A stretch of DNA of 64,000 nt, taken from Citrobacter amalonaticus. GTDB taxonomy: Bacteria > Pseudomonadota > Gammaproteobacteria > Enterobacterales > Enterobacteriaceae. Location of the stretch: assembly GCF_002918555.1 (NCBI RefSeq), contig NZ_PQMB01000002.1, forward strand, positions 1,217,169 through 1,281,168. Direction: 5' to 3'. The notes under the pieces were generated by a model, which searched no databases, was not told the DNA's origin, and saw nothing but the letters and a program-made list of their open reading frames with translations. The first letter of the stretch is position 1, and the number at the start of each line of letters is the position of its first letter. Positions 1 through 9,753 of the stretch are shown piece by piece. The position numbers and the translations under genes were made by a program.

Positions 1-76
1 GGCGATTATTTTCATTTTTGACTGGCTGATCGGGGAAGCGCGTATCTCCCGTTCAAAAGCCAAAAACCAGGCGTAA
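1..76 (+). CDS. afuB: C-terminal end of an AfuB/FbpB-type ABC permease (partial)
   Basis: An open frame runs from base 2 to a TAA at 74-76 and encodes 24 residues: a hydrophobic stretch with FDWLIG, then a basic tail ending KNQA. This is the usual end of a permease: last membrane helix, then a short cytoplasmic tail. Its stop overlaps the first possible ATG of the next gene by one base (TAATG), so the two are translated from one message. The assignment to the ferric-ion/hexose-phosphate permease AfuB rests mainly on its place directly before afuC, because only the tail is visible. Confidence 0.7.
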   Translation, partial: AIIFIFDWLIGEARISRSKAKNQA

Positions 77-87
77 TGGAGCGCACT

Positions 88-1134
88 ATGAGTCAGAAAA
101 ATTTTGTTGAGCTGCGTAACGTCACCAAACGATTCGGCAACAATACGGTCATCGACAACATTAACCTCACCATCCCGCAGGGGCAAATGGTGACGCTGCT
201 CGGTCCCTCCGGCTGTGGCAAGACGACTATTTTACGTCTGGTGGCCGGGCTGGAAAAACCCAGCGAAGGACAGATTTTCATCGATGGCGAAGACGTCACG
301 CATCGCTCTATTCAGCAGCGTGACATCTGCATGGTCTTTCAGTCTTACGCCCTGTTCCCGCACATGTCACTGGGGGAAAACGTCGGCTATGGTCTGAAGA
401 TGCTTGGCGTGTCGCGCAGCGATGTGAAAGCGCGGGTGAAAGAGGCGCTGGCAATGGTGGATCTGGAAGGATTTGAAGACCGGTATGTCGATCAGATCTC
501 CGGGGGGCAGCAGCAGCGCGTGGCGCTGGCGCGCGCCCTGATCCTCAAGCCGAAGGTGCTGTTATTTGATGAGCCGCTAAGTAACCTCGACGCCAACCTG
601 CGCCGCAGCATGCGCGACAAGATCCGCGAGCTGCAAAAGCAGTTTGATATCACCTCGCTGTACGTCACCCACGATCAGAGCGAAGCCTTTGCGGTTTCCG
701 ATACCGTGCTGGTGATGAACAAAGGGCATATCATGCAGATTGGCTCGCCGCAGGATCTCTACCGCCAGCCCGCGTCGCGCTTTATGGCGAGCTTTATGGG
801 GGACGCCAACCTGTTCCCGGCCACATTCAGCGAGGATGCGGTGGATATCTACGGCTACCGTCTGCCCCGCCCGGCGCACTTTGTCGCGCAGGGTTCCGGC
901 ACCGTCGGCGTGCGTCCGGAGGCGATTACGCTGAGCGATCGCGGCGAGGAGAGCCAGCGCTGCGTGATCCAGCACGTGGCTTATATGGGACCGCAATATG
1001 AAGTGACGGTGGAATGGCATGGACAGGAGATCTTATTACAGGTCAACGCCACCCGCCTGCAGCCGGACGTGGGCGAGCAGTATTACCTCGAAATCCACCC
1101 GTATGGGATGTTTGTGCTGGCCGATGCAGCGTGA
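88..1134 (+). CDS. afuC: ABC transporter ATP-binding protein AfuC (FbpC family)
   Basis: ATPase of an ABC importer of the ferric-ion/sugar-phosphate class; it powers the upstream permease from the cytoplasmic face. The 348-residue product has Walker A (GPSGCGKTT), the signature LSGGQ-type motif (ISGGQQQR), Walker B (LLFDEP) and the switch histidine (VTHD), followed by a C-terminal TOBE-like regulatory domain. It is almost identical to E. coli AfuC throughout. An in-frame ATG at 76 would add four residues; the ATG at 88 gives the family length. It closes the operon, and a REP pair separates it from the convergent mmuM. Substrate is inferred: E. coli AfuC has been tied to iron, homologues to hexose phosphates. 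Confidence 0.93.
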   Translation: MSQKNFVELRNVTKRFGNNTVIDNINLTIPQGQMVTLLGPSGCGKTTILRLVAGLEKPSEGQIFIDGEDVTHRSIQQRDICMVFQSYALFPHMSLGENVGYGLKMLGVSRSDVKARVKEALAMVDLEGFEDRYVDQISGGQQQRVALARALILKPKVLLFDEPLSNLDANLRRSMRDKIRELQKQFDITSLYVTHDQSEAFAVSDTVLVMNKGHIMQIGSPQDLYRQPASRFMASFMGDANLFPATFSEDAVDIYGYRLPRPAHFVAQGSGTVGVRPEAITLSDRGEESQRCVIQHVAYMGPQYEVTVEWHGQEILLQVNATRLQPDVGEQYYLEIHPYGMFVLADAA

Positions 1135-1142
1135 TGTTGTGC

Positions 1143-1252
1143 CCGATGGCGGCTTCATCTTAGCGGGCCGCCATTTCACATCATTTACAGGCAAGCATTC
1201 GGCAACATCATCGCAGTTTTCGCAGGCCGGATAAGCGTCGCGCCATCCGGCA
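1143..1252. repeat. REP (BIME-like) pair between convergent genes
   Basis: Two imperfect palindromes of the REP type lie between afuC and mmuM. The second (about 1223-1252) has the typical GGCCGGATAAG and CGCCATCCGGC halves; the first (about 1143-1173) is a more degenerate GATGGCGGC/GGGCCGCC copy. A REP pair between the 3' ends of two converging genes is the usual setting, where it limits read-through and protects mRNA ends. Confidence 0.75.
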
Positions 1253-1262
1253 ATGAATGCCC

Positions 1263-2195
1263 TCAACAACGCGCTTTCAAAGCCGCAATATCCGCAGGCG
1301 TGGTGCGGCAGCACCCGCCAATCAACCGCGCGCCCGCCGCCCGCCACTGTGGCAAATAATCCGCCAGCCCTGCGCAGGCCGCACCATGAGGGTGCCAGGT
1401 TTTGCTCTCCGCATCGTAATGCTCACCTGAATTCGGGTAGACCACCAGCGGCTGCGCCGTCAGGCTATGCAGATGCTCCAGCGCGGCGGTGGTATTTTCC
1501 AGCGCGATGCAGTTGATACCGATAGCCACCACCTGCGGAAAACGCGCGAGGAAAGCCACAACGTCCCGCAACGGCGTGCCATCGCTGAGATGTTCGCTAT
1601 CGCGCAAGGTGAAGGAGAACCAGGCCCGCGCACGTGGGTATGCGGTCAACAGCACTGCCAGCGCCTTAATTTCGGCAAAATTCGGTAACGTTTCGCAGGC
1701 CAGCAGATCGGCCCCGGCATCCAGTAGCGCTTCTATGCGCGGACGGTGGAACGCCTGAAACTCGTCGTCGCGACGGACGTAATCACCACGGTACTCTGAG
1801 CCGTCGGCAAGAAACGCGCCGTAGGGTCCCACGGACCCCGCCACCAGCAATGTCCCCGCCTGCGGGTTTTCAGCGAGATACGCTTCACGCGCTTTGCGTG
1901 CCAGTTCAACGCTCTTGCCAATCAGCGCTTTCGACTGCGCTTCATCCAGCCCGCGTGTGGCGAACCCCGCGGGCGTGGCCTGATAGCTGGCGGTGATCGC
2001 ACACTGCGCGCCCGCCCGGTAATAATCGAGGTGGACTTCGCGGATAAGCTCCGGGTTTTCGACCAGTACTTTCGCTGACCACAGGCTGTCAGCTAAGTCA
2101 CAGCCTCGCGCTTCCAGTTCCGTCGCCATCGCCCCGTCTAACAACAGGAAATCCTGCTGATGGAGGATGGCGCTTAACGGATTATTCTGCGACAT
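1263..2195 (-). CDS. mmuM: Homocysteine S-methyltransferase
   Basis: Transfers a methyl group from S-methylmethionine (or S-adenosylmethionine) to homocysteine to make methionine. The 310-residue product has the fold's zinc-binding cysteines: one in GINCI and the GGCCR pair near the C-terminus, plus the N-terminal [11 protein letters not shown] signature. Length equals E. coli MmuM. A longer in-frame opening exists upstream, but the start at 2195 (MSQNNP) is the family start and lies inside the end of mmuP, overlapping it by 14 bases, so translation is probably coupled. It is the second gene of the mmuPM operon and shares the MetJ-controlled promoter upstream of mmuP. Confidence 0.95.
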   Translation of the reverse strand: MSQNNPLSAILHQQDFLLLDGAMATELEARGCDLADSLWSAKVLVENPELIREVHLDYYRAGAQCAITASYQATPAGFATRGLDEAQSKALIGKSVELARKAREAYLAENPQAGTLLVAGSVGPYGAFLADGSEYRGDYVRRDDEFQAFHRPRIEALLDAGADLLACETLPNFAEIKALAVLLTAYPRARAWFSFTLRDSEHLSDGTPLRDVVAFLARFPQVVAIGINCIALENTTAALEHLHSLTAQPLVVYPNSGEHYDAESKTWHPHGAACAGLADYLPQWRAAGARLIGGCCRTTPADIAALKARC

Positions 2196-3588
2196 GTTCG
2201 GGCTCCTGTTTTGCTTTACGCGGTTGAGTGAGGAAATAAGCACCATAACACAACGCCACAAACGGTAACCCGCACCACAGCGCAATTCTCTGGCTCGGGT
2301 CGAATGCCAGCCCAATGCAGGCGACCAGGCAGAGAATAAAGCCCAGCACCGGCACCAGCGGATACCAGGGCGCACGATAGTGCAACTCGCTGAGCGCTTT
2401 CCCCTGTTGCAGATGACGACGACGGAAAACAAAATGCGATGCGCAGATGCTGAGCCACACCGCCACAACGGCAAAACCCGAAATCGCCGACAGCGCAACA
2501 AACACCGTATCCGGGGCCACCACGCTGGAAAACAGCGCCAGCACGCCGCCAAGCATACTGACCGACAGCGCCGTCAGCGGTACGCCGTTTTGGTTTACCC
2601 GGGAAAAGCAGGCGGGCAGCGTGCGCTCATTCGACAACGACCACAGCATCCGCCCGGAGGCGTACAGTCCGGAGTTCGCCGCAGAAAGAATGGCTGTCAG
2701 GATCACGAAGTTAAAAATATCGGCGGCGTACGGAATCCCTACCTTCTCAAACACCAGCACAAACGGACTTTTCTCCACGCCCGCCTGCTGCATCGGGATT
2801 AGCGCCGCCAGCACAAATACGGTACCGATAAAGAAGATGATCAGCCGGGCGATGGTGGTGCGGATGGCTACCGGAATGACTTTATGCGGATTTTCCGTTT
2901 CCCCTGCCGCAATACCGATAAGCTCGGTGCCGGAAAAGGCAAAGTTCACCGCCACCATAGTCATCAGAATCGGCAAACCGCCGTGCGGAAACCAGCCTTC
3001 CGCCGTGATGTTGCTCAGCCCCGGCGCAGGCGAACCATCCTGCACAGGAATGAAACCAAAGATCGCCGCCCCGCCCAGGAGGATAAAGGCGATGATGGTG
3101 ATCACTTTCACCAGAGAAAACCAGAACTCTCCCTCAGCAAAAAAGCGCGTCGAGATGATGTTCAGACCGAAGATCGCCAGGCAGAAAACCACGCACCAAA
3201 TCCACACCGGAACTTGTGGAAACCAGTACTGCATACAGAATCCGGCGGCGGTAAAGCTGGAGCCGAGCGCCACGGTCCAGGTCAGCCAGTAGAGCCAGGC
3301 CACCGTGTAGCCCGTTGCCGGGCCGAGATAACGTGCGGCATAGACGTGAAACGCCCCGGTTTCCGGCATCGCCACGGAGAGTTCTCCCAGACACTGCATA
3401 ACCAGCCAGACCACCAGCGCACCAATCAGGTAGGCCAGCAGCGTTCCCGCCGCCCCGGTGGTGGAGATGATATAGCCGGTATTGAAGAATAACCCTGTGC
3501 CAATCACGCCTCCCAGAGAGAGCATAATCAGGTGACGCGTTTTCATTGTGCGCTTCAGTGGCGCATTTTGTTGTTGTGTTGTCTGCAT
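2182..3588 (-). CDS. mmuP: S-methylmethionine permease
   Basis: Proton-coupled amino-acid permease of the APC family that brings in S-methylmethionine for MmuM. The 468-residue product has about twelve hydrophobic helices and the APC signature [13 protein letters not shown] near residues 25-40. Length and sequence agree with E. coli MmuP (467 residues). I chose the ATG at 3588 (MQTTQQQ): a GGAAGG ribosome-binding site sits at 3593-3598 just before it, whereas an upstream in-frame ATG at 3612 lies inside the MetJ operator. It overlaps mmuM by 14 bases. Confidence 0.94.
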   Translation of the reverse strand: MQTTQQQNAPLKRTMKTRHLIMLSLGGVIGTGLFFNTGYIISTTGAAGTLLAYLIGALVVWLVMQCLGELSVAMPETGAFHVYAARYLGPATGYTVAWLYWLTWTVALGSSFTAAGFCMQYWFPQVPVWIWCVVFCLAIFGLNIISTRFFAEGEFWFSLVKVITIIAFILLGGAAIFGFIPVQDGSPAPGLSNITAEGWFPHGGLPILMTMVAVNFAFSGTELIGIAAGETENPHKVIPVAIRTTIARLIIFFIGTVFVLAALIPMQQAGVEKSPFVLVFEKVGIPYAADIFNFVILTAILSAANSGLYASGRMLWSLSNERTLPACFSRVNQNGVPLTALSVSMLGGVLALFSSVVAPDTVFVALSAISGFAVVAVWLSICASHFVFRRRHLQQGKALSELHYRAPWYPLVPVLGFILCLVACIGLAFDPSQRIALWCGLPFVALCYGAYFLTQPRKAKQEPEHVAE

Positions 3589-3598
3589 ATAACCTTCC

Positions 3599-3630
3599 AA
3601 ACGTATGGACATCTAAACATCCAAAGAAGT
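3599..3630 (-). promoter_or_regulatory. MetJ operator: tandem met boxes before mmuP
   Basis: Four consecutive 8-base units fit the MetJ consensus AGACGTCT to varying degrees: AAACGTAT (3599-3606), GGACATCT (3607-3614), AAACATCC (3615-3622) and AAAGAAGT (3623-3630). The central two are the best. The array lies between the predicted -10 of mmuP and its ribosome-binding site, so the methionine repressor would sit on the transcription start and early transcript. MetJ control of mmuPM is established in E. coli; the array itself is read from sequence. Confidence 0.8.
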
Positions 3631-3632
3631 CT

Positions 3633-3661
3633 GTTATACCGCGTTTGTTAACAGAATGCAA
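3633..3661 (-). promoter_or_regulatory. Predicted sigma-70 promoter of mmuPM
   Basis: Reading the minus strand, TTGCAT (complement of 3656-3661) is followed after 17 bases by TATAAC (complement of 3633-3638). This is a good -35/-10 pair, and it places the start point at the edge of the met-box array. Confidence 0.65.
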
Positions 3662-4043
3662 AGTCAGGGGTGAGCGAGCCGTAGATGGCCGCAACGGGGA
3701 GATTAATAACGGATGAGGAATAATTCTTCTCATATCGTTTTGTGGTGAATAAATAAAATACCTTTAATCTTTACTGGAATTAATTGTTCTGTTTTTGATG
3801 ATGATTATGAAAGAGTTATTTATTGATAATCAGACGCATTAACAATGAAGCAAAAAATTGATCTAAAAAATGAGAGAAACGATCTAAGTCAGGGTTAAGG
3901 TAAATATAAAAACCATTTAAAAACAACACATTAAAAAACAACGCCGCGCTATTTCACCTTATCATTTAATTTGTGAGAGATGTTGTAAATTTATAATATA
4001 AATTACTTATACTAATTGGATATATCTAATAACAGGAGGTTAT
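3662..4043. other. AT-rich divergent intergenic region upstream of phsA
   Basis: About 380 bases with no credible gene separate mmuP from phsA. The stretch is strongly AT-rich with many A and T runs. A strong AGGAGG ribosome-binding site precedes phsA. I looked for an FNR box (TTGAT-N4-ATCAA) and found none that fits. The region probably holds the phs promoter and activator sites, which I cannot place. Confidence 0.5.
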
Positions 4044-6320
4044 ATGAGCATTAGTCGGCGTAATTTTTTACGCGGGGTAGGAATTGGCTGTTCCGCCTGT
4101 GCAATAGGCAGTTTTCCGCCTGGTGCCCTGGCGCGGAACCCGACAGACACCCTGAGCGGGCGCTCCGCACTCACGCCAAGTCTGTGCGAAATGTGTTCGT
4201 TTCGCTGTCCCATTCAGGCGCAGGTGGTAAACAACAAAACGGTGTTTATTCAGGGAAATCCCCATGCGCCTCAGCAGGGAACCCGCATCTGCGCACGTGG
4301 AGGAAGCGGCGTGAGTCTGGTAAACGACCCTCACCGGATCGTTAAACCGATGAAACGCACGGGACCACGTGGGAGCGGAGAGTGGCAGGTCATTAGCTGG
4401 CAGCAGGCGTATAAAGAAATTGCTGAAAAGATGAATAACATCAAAGCGCAGTCTGGCCCGCAAAGCGTGATGTTCTCGTCCAAATCAGGCTCGCTGTCCG
4501 GTCATCTCTTCCACCTGGCCACCGCGTTTGGTTCCCCGAATACCTTTACTCATGCCTCAACGTGTCCGGCCGGGAAATCCATCGCGGCCAAAGTGATGAT
4601 GGGAGGCGATCTGGCAATGGATATCGCCAATACCCGTTACATGGTGTCGTTCGGACATAACCTGTATGAAGGGATTGAAGTTGCTGACACGCTCGAATTA
4701 ATGAGCGCGCAGGAGAATGGGGCGAAAATGGTGAGCTTCGATCCCCGCCTGTCGGTTTTCTCCAGTAAAGCAGATGAATGGCATGCCATTCGCCCTGGCG
4801 GAGACTTGCCGGTGCTGATGGCGATGTGTCACGTCATGATTAAGGAGAATCTTTACGACGCCGCATTTGTTGAGCGCTATACCTCCGGTTTTACCCAGCT
4901 CACGGAGGCCGTGCAAGCGGCAACGCCGGAATGGGCGCAGCAACTTTCGGATGTCCCGGCGGACATCATTGTTCGCGTCACACGTGAACTGGCGGCCTGC
5001 GCGCCCCGCGCAATAGTGAGTCCGGGACATCGCGCCACATACTCGCAGGAAGAGATCGACATGCGGCGGATGATCTTCACGCTCAACGCATTGCTGGGCA
5101 ATATTGAGCGTGAGGGCGGGCTGTACCAGAAAAAATCGGCGGCAACCTACAACAAGCTGGCGGGAGAAAAAGTGGCGCCGGTGCTGGCAAAACCGGATAT
5201 CCAGAATATGCCGAAGCCAACCGCGCAGCGTATTGATCTGGTCGCCCCGCAATTCAAGTTCATTGCGGCGAGCGGCGGCGTGGTGCAAAGCATTATCGAT
5301 GCGGTATTAAACGAAACGGCTTATCCGGTTAAAGGCTGGATTATGTCCCGTCATAACCCTCTCCAGACGGTAACCTGCCGTCCCGCTCTGGTGAAAACCG
5401 TTGAAAAGCTGGATCTGGTGGTGAGCTGCGATGTTTATCTGAGCGAAAGCGCAGCCTATGCGGACTATCTGTTACCAGAATGCACATACCTGGAACGTGA
5501 TGAAGAAGTGTCTGATATGTCAGGTCTTAATCCCGCTTATGCCTTGCGTCAGCAGGTTATAAAACCGATTGGCGAGGCGCGCCCAGGCTGGCAAATCTGG
5601 AAAGAGCTGGGTGAACAGCTGGGACTGGGGCAATTCTACCCCTGGCAGGATATGCAGACGCGCCAGTTGCATCAGCTTAATGGCGATCATGCACTCTCCA
5701 AAGCCCTTCGCGATAAAGGCTACCTGGAATGGGGAGTCCCCTTATTGCTCCGGGAACCTGAATCCGTTCGCCAGTTTGCCGGGCGTTATCCCGGCGCAGT
5801 GGCGATGGACAGTGACAATACCTACGGCGAACAGCTGCGTTTTAAATCCCCTTCTGGAAAAATCGAACTTTATTCTGAAACCCTGGAAGCGCTACTACCG
5901 GGCTACGGTGCACCAAAGGCGCGGGATTTCCCCCTCAAAAAGAGTAATGAACTCTATTTCATTCAGGGCAAAGTGGCGGTGCATACCAACGGCGCCACGC
6001 AGTATGTACCGATGCTTAGTGAGCTGATGTGGGATAACGCGGTCTGGATCCATCCACAAACCGCCCGTGAGAAGGGCATCAAAACCGGCGATGAAATCTG
6101 GCTGGAGAACGCCACCGGGAAAGAAAAAGGTAAAGCATTAGTCACGGCAGGTATTCGACCCGATACGCTGTTTGTCTACATGGGATTCGGCGCCAGGGCA
6201 GGAGCAAAAACGGCGGCGACAACGCACGGCATTCACTGCGGCAATTTACTTCCGCACGTGACCAGCCCGGTTTCCGGCACGGTTGTCCATACCGCTGGCG
6301 TAACGCTGAGTCGGGCATGA
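4044..6320 (+). CDS. phsA: Thiosulfate reductase molybdopterin subunit PhsA
   Basis: Catalytic subunit of the periplasmic complex that reduces thiosulfate to sulfite and hydrogen sulfide in anaerobic respiration. The 758-residue product matches Salmonella PhsA in length and almost throughout in sequence. Residues 4-10 (SRRNFLR) are a twin-arginine signal, so it is exported folded. Cys48, Cys51, Cys55 and Cys83 (C-x2-C-x3-C-x27-C) hold a 4Fe-4S cluster, and Cys174 in the STCPAG motif is the expected molybdenum ligand. It is first of three genes; phsB begins 14 bases after its stop. Confidence 0.96.
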   Translation: MSISRRNFLRGVGIGCSACAIGSFPPGALARNPTDTLSGRSALTPSLCEMCSFRCPIQAQVVNNKTVFIQGNPHAPQQGTRICARGGSGVSLVNDPHRIVKPMKRTGPRGSGEWQVISWQQAYKEIAEKMNNIKAQSGPQSVMFSSKSGSLSGHLFHLATAFGSPNTFTHASTCPAGKSIAAKVMMGGDLAMDIANTRYMVSFGHNLYEGIEVADTLELMSAQENGAKMVSFDPRLSVFSSKADEWHAIRPGGDLPVLMAMCHVMIKENLYDAAFVERYTSGFTQLTEAVQAATPEWAQQLSDVPADIIVRVTRELAACAPRAIVSPGHRATYSQEEIDMRRMIFTLNALLGNIEREGGLYQKKSAATYNKLAGEKVAPVLAKPDIQNMPKPTAQRIDLVAPQFKFIAASGGVVQSIIDAVLNETAYPVKGWIMSRHNPLQTVTCRPALVKTVEKLDLVVSCDVYLSESAAYADYLLPECTYLERDEEVSDMSGLNPAYALRQQVIKPIGEARPGWQIWKELGEQLGLGQFYPWQDMQTRQLHQLNGDHALSKALRDKGYLEWGVPLLLREPESVRQFAGRYPGAVAMDSDNTYGEQLRFKSPSGKIELYSETLEALLPGYGAPKARDFPLKKSNELYFIQGKVAVHTNGATQYVPMLSELMWDNAVWIHPQTAREKGIKTGDEIWLENATGKEKGKALVTAGIRPDTLFVYMGFGARAGAKTAATTHGIHCGNLLPHVTSPVSGTVVHTAGVTLSRA

Positions 6321-6334
6321 ACAAGGAGGAACTC

Positions 6335-6913
6335 ATGAGCCTTAGAGAAAACCAGTATGTCATGCTGCATGACGAGAAGCGCTGCATTGGCTGTCAGGCC
6401 TGCACCGTAGCCTGTAAAGTTCTGAATGATGTCCCGGAAGGGTTTAGCCGGGTACAGGTGCAGATACGTACGCCGCAGGCGGAGTCTGAAACGTTATCGC
6501 ATTTTCAGTTTGTCCGCGTCTCCTGCCAGCATTGTGAAGATGCCCCCTGCGTCTCTGTTTGCCCGACGGGGGCTTCGTTTCGTGATAACAACGGCATTGT
6601 GCAGGTGGATAAATCCCGCTGTATCGGCTGTGACTATTGTGTTGCTGCCTGTCCGTTCCATGTCCGCTACCTGAATCCGAAAACCGGCATTGCGGATAAA
6701 TGTAATTTCTGTGCGGATACCCGCCTGGAAGAGGGGCAATCTCCGGCCTGCGTCTCCGTTTGCCCGACAGACGCGCTGAAATTCGGTCATCTTGCTGAGC
6801 CAGAGATCCAGCGCTGGATTGATCAGAAAGAGGTCTATCGGCAACAGAATAAACGCAGCGGCGAGGTGAGCCTGTACCGGCGCAAAGAGGTACATCAGGA
6901 GGGAAATGTATGA
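6335..6913 (+). CDS. phsB: Thiosulfate reductase iron-sulfur subunit PhsB
   Basis: Electron-transfer subunit carrying four 4Fe-4S clusters between PhsC and PhsA. The product (192 residues) has four cysteine groups: CIGCQAC-x3-C near the N-terminus, [16 protein letters not shown]-x3-C and CNFCADT, which is the standard DMSO-reductase B-subunit pattern. An in-frame ATG at 6317 overlaps the phsA stop, but AAGGAGG just before the ATG at 6335 and the Salmonella start (MSLREN) both support 6335. It has no signal peptide and is expected to be co-exported with PhsA. Its stop overlaps phsC by four bases. Confidence 0.95.
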   Translation: MSLRENQYVMLHDEKRCIGCQACTVACKVLNDVPEGFSRVQVQIRTPQAESETLSHFQFVRVSCQHCEDAPCVSVCPTGASFRDNNGIVQVDKSRCIGCDYCVAACPFHVRYLNPKTGIADKCNFCADTRLEEGQSPACVSVCPTDALKFGHLAEPEIQRWIDQKEVYRQQNKRSGEVSLYRRKEVHQEGNV

Positions 6914-7677
6914 ATACTATCTGGGGAGCAGAGCTCCATTACGCGCCAGATTACTGGCCATTATGGCTGGTGTTAGCCGGATGTGTTGTCTTGCTGATGA
7001 TTGCAGGGCTTGTGGGACATGCGCTACTGCGCCGCCTGATGGCGCCGAAAACGGCTGAAGGGGAAGAACAACGTGATTATCTCTACTCTCTGGCGATTCG
7101 GCGTTGGCACTGGGGCAATGCGTTACTGTTTGTCCTGCTCCTGGTGAGCGGCCTGTTCGGACATTTCTCTGTTGGGCCGGTAGCCTTAATGGTACAGCTA
7201 CACACCTGGTGCGGGTTTGCACTGGTGGCCTTCTGGCTGGGGTTTGTGTTGATCAATGCAACCAGCGGCAACGGTTGTCACTACCGGGTGAAACGACAAG
7301 GGCTGACTGGTCGCTGCCTGAAGCAGACGCGTTTTTACCTCTACGGGATTATGAAAGGCGAGGCGCATCCGTTTGCGGCGACAGCAGAAAACAAGTTTAA
7401 CCCGCTGCAGCAGCTGGCTTATCTGGCCATTATGTATGCGCTGGTGCCCTTGTTGATGATGACCGGCTTATTGTGCCTTTATCCGCAGGTCGTTGGCATG
7501 GGGCCGCTGATGCTGGTCCTGCATATGGGGCTGGCCATTGTGGGACTGCTGTTTATCTGCGCACATATCTATCTCTGTACCCTCGGCGACACCCCAGGGC
7601 AAATTTTCCGTAGCATGATCGACGGTTACCACCGCCACCGTCATCACCCTACGGAAATTGCATCGCGCAAAGGCTGA
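6910..7677 (+). CDS. phsC: Thiosulfate reductase cytochrome b subunit PhsC
   Basis: Membrane anchor that takes electrons from menaquinol and passes them to PhsB; in Salmonella this endergonic step is driven by the proton-motive force. The 255-residue product has five hydrophobic segments and conserved histidines for two b-type hemes (RRWHWGN, QLHTWCG, VLHMGLA and the later AHIYLC). It ends in a histidine-rich cytoplasmic tail. The ATGA overlap with phsB shows translational coupling. A long hairpin follows about 50 bases after the stop. Confidence 0.94.
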   Translation: MNTIWGAELHYAPDYWPLWLVLAGCVVLLMIAGLVGHALLRRLMAPKTAEGEEQRDYLYSLAIRRWHWGNALLFVLLLVSGLFGHFSVGPVALMVQLHTWCGFALVAFWLGFVLINATSGNGCHYRVKRQGLTGRCLKQTRFYLYGIMKGEAHPFAATAENKFNPLQQLAYLAIMYALVPLLMMTGLLCLYPQVVGMGPLMLVLHMGLAIVGLLFICAHIYLCTLGDTPGQIFRSMIDGYHRHRHHPTEIASRKG

Positions 7678-7724
7678 AAGCATCGGTATTACGCACGTCG
7701 ACCGAACTGAAAGTCTCAACTCAT

Positions 7725-7760
7725 CGCAGGAAAATATGGCTTTTTTCATATTTTCCTGCG
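7725..7760 (+). terminator. Long perfect hairpin at the end of phsABC
   Basis: A 14-bp perfect inverted repeat (CGCAGGAAAATATG at 7725-7738 and its complement at 7747-7760) with an 8-base loop containing six T. No T-run follows the stem, so it is a likely mRNA end-stabilising or weak terminator structure and not a textbook intrinsic terminator. The remaining 210 bases to the next gene show nothing else clear. Confidence 0.5.
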
Positions 7761-7972
7761 CGTTCTCCCTGTCTGACTGGCCAGTCGTCCGCAACAGGCA
7801 CGACGCTTTCTCTCCCTGGCGAGAACATGCTGTTAAAACGCCGTCTGTTTTGCCGCGTCATAAGATTGAATATCTGGCCCAATCTCATCACTATTCGCCC
7901 ATTTGCCTACATTCAGTTTCCGGGCAACACTCTACGATGACACCACAGACATCCTCACGTGGAGTACACACC

Positions 7973-8749
7973 ATGAAAATCACCCAAATCCGCAATGCCA
8001 CCCAGCTCATCGCCTTTGGTGATAAAACCTTTTTAATCGACCCAATGCTTGCGCCCAAAGGCGCGTATCCGGGATTTGCCGGGACGGCGCGTGCAGAGAT
8101 CCGCAACCCCTGCGTGGAATTGCCGTGTGCCATCGACACGCTTATGCAGGTGGATGCCATAATTGTCACCCATCTGCATGAGGATCACTGGGATGAGGCT
8201 GCATCTCGCGTGGTGCCGAAAGACAAATCCATCTATGTACAGAACGACCAGGATGCTCAGGCACTCAGGAAACAGGGATTCACGAACCTGACCGTCCTGA
8301 CGGATAACACGGTATTCGACACGATCACCCTGCGTAAAACCGGCGGGCAGCATGGTTCAGACAGAGCGTATGCTGTTCCACAAATGGCGCAGCGTCTTGG
8401 CGAAGCCTGCGGCGTCATCTTCCAGCATCCGCAGGAAAAAACGCTCTACCTGGTCGGGGACACCCTTTGGCGCGATGAAGTCGAAGCCAATATGACAACC
8501 TTTCAGCCAGAGGTGGTGGTGCTGAATGCAGGCTTTGCCCATGTGATCGACTTTGGCGCGATCATCATGGGTGCAGAGGATGTGCTGAAAACGCACTTCG
8601 CGCTACCAGACGCCCGGATTGTGGCGACGCATATGGAAGCCATCAACCACTGCTTGCTAAAACGCAGCGCACTCCGGGACTATGCCCGCGACAACCAGAT
8701 TGCAGAATTCGTTACCGTGCCGGAAGATGGTGAAACGCTAACCTTTTAA
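7973..8749 (+). CDS. Metallo-beta-lactamase-fold hydrolase
   Basis: Cytosolic MBL-fold protein of 258 residues. It carries the metal motif HLHEDH (H-x-H-x-D-H) after a TLMQVDAIIVT strand, and further family positions: a GDT motif in LVGDTLW and a C-terminal ATHMEAINH segment. It resembles the UlaG/YfjN-like group of small MBL hydrolases, but the substrate is unknown. The frame is open far upstream; I chose the ATG at 7973 because GTGGAG precedes it and conserved sequence begins there. The next gene follows after 12 bases and encodes a regulator, so the two probably form a small operon. Confidence 0.85.
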   Translation: MKITQIRNATQLIAFGDKTFLIDPMLAPKGAYPGFAGTARAEIRNPCVELPCAIDTLMQVDAIIVTHLHEDHWDEAASRVVPKDKSIYVQNDQDAQALRKQGFTNLTVLTDNTVFDTITLRKTGGQHGSDRAYAVPQMAQRLGEACGVIFQHPQEKTLYLVGDTLWRDEVEANMTTFQPEVVVLNAGFAHVIDFGAIIMGAEDVLKTHFALPDARIVATHMEAINHCLLKRSALRDYARDNQIAEFVTVPEDGETLTF

Positions 8750-8761
8750 AAGAGGGCCGGT

Positions 8762-9718
8762 ATGCCTCCTGTCATTGTTGCCATTGTCGCCGTTGAAGAT
8801 TTCAGCCCATTTCACTTCTCGGTGCCGTGCATCCTTTTCAGTGAAAGAGTGGCGACAAAAAAACGCTTTGAGGTGCAAATTTGCGCTGAAAAACCCGGTA
8901 TTGTCAGCTCTCAGGAAGGCTTCTCCGTGACGGCGGCATACGGGTTTGAGGCGTTGCCTGACGCGGATATGGTGATCATTCCCTGGTGGGGTACAACGGC
9001 GCATCGCCCGCCGCAGTCGTTACTTAATGCCCTGATTCAGGCACGGCAAAACGGCGCGCAGATTGTCGGGCTGTGCCTGGGCGCATTCGTCCTCGGTTAT
9101 GCGGGACTGCTGGACGGCAGACGCGCAGCCACGCACTGGGAATTTGAGCAGGACTTTCAGGCGCGCTTCCCCGCCGCGCATCTTGATATTAATGCTTTGT
9201 ATGTGGATGACGACAGGGTGATCACCTCCGCAGGGACCGCCGCCGCGCTGGATTGCTGTCTTTACGTTATTCGCCAGCGCTTTGGCAGCCAGGTCGCCAA
9301 CCAGATCGCCCGCAGGATGATCGTGCCGCCGCATCGCGAAGGCGGCCAGGCACAGTTCATCGCCCAGCCAGTGCCAGAAAATACCCAGGACCAGCGGATT
9401 AACGCCCTGCTGGATTATCTGCGTCAGCATCTTCATGAACAGCACGACCTGGACTCGCTGGCACAGCGAGTCATGATGAGTCGCCGCACGTTGACACGCC
9501 ACTTTATGAAAGCCACGGGTTCAGGTGTCGCACAGTGGCTGATTACGGAACGTTTACACCGCAGCCAGGCGTTGCTGGAATCCAGCCAACTGCCCGTCGG
9601 GCGCATTGCGGAACAGGTAGGTTTTCTCTCGCCGGTAACCTGGCGTCAGCATTTTAAGTCCCGCTTTGGCGTCAGCCCTGTCGAATGGCGCAAAACGTTT
9701 CAGGGTGTGGCATCATAG
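8762..9718 (+). CDS. AraC-family regulator with DJ-1/PfpI domain (GlxA/FtrA type)
   Basis: Predicted transcription regulator of 318 residues. Residues 1-190 are a DJ-1/PfpI-like domain with the nucleophile-elbow sequence GLCLGAF, as in FtrA and GlxA. Residues about 210-310 are an AraC double helix-turn-helix (LDSLAQRVMMSRRTLTRHF, then VGRIAEQVGF). Such proteins usually sense a small metabolite and activate a neighbouring enzyme gene; here the obvious candidate is the MBL-fold hydrolase 12 bases upstream. The ligand cannot be told from sequence. Confidence 0.87.
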   Translation: MPPVIVAIVAVEDFSPFHFSVPCILFSERVATKKRFEVQICAEKPGIVSSQEGFSVTAAYGFEALPDADMVIIPWWGTTAHRPPQSLLNALIQARQNGAQIVGLCLGAFVLGYAGLLDGRRAATHWEFEQDFQARFPAAHLDINALYVDDDRVITSAGTAAALDCCLYVIRQRFGSQVANQIARRMIVPPHREGGQAQFIAQPVPENTQDQRINALLDYLRQHLHEQHDLDSLAQRVMMSRRTLTRHFMKATGSGVAQWLITERLHRSQALLESSQLPVGRIAEQVGFLSPVTWRQHFKSRFGVSPVEWRKTFQGVAS

Positions 9719-9753
9719 CGCACAGAAAACGTTGAATTCAGGGGGTAATAAGT

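Noticed and set aside
2447-3292. Plus-strand open frame of 281 residues antisense to mmuP
   Set aside because: It mirrors the codon bias of mmuP, lacks a ribosome-binding site and has low-complexity Thr/Ile/Lys composition with no family features.
3662-4043. FNR site expected before phsA
   Set aside because: Several TTGAT-like halves occur in the AT-rich region, but none is paired at the right spacing.
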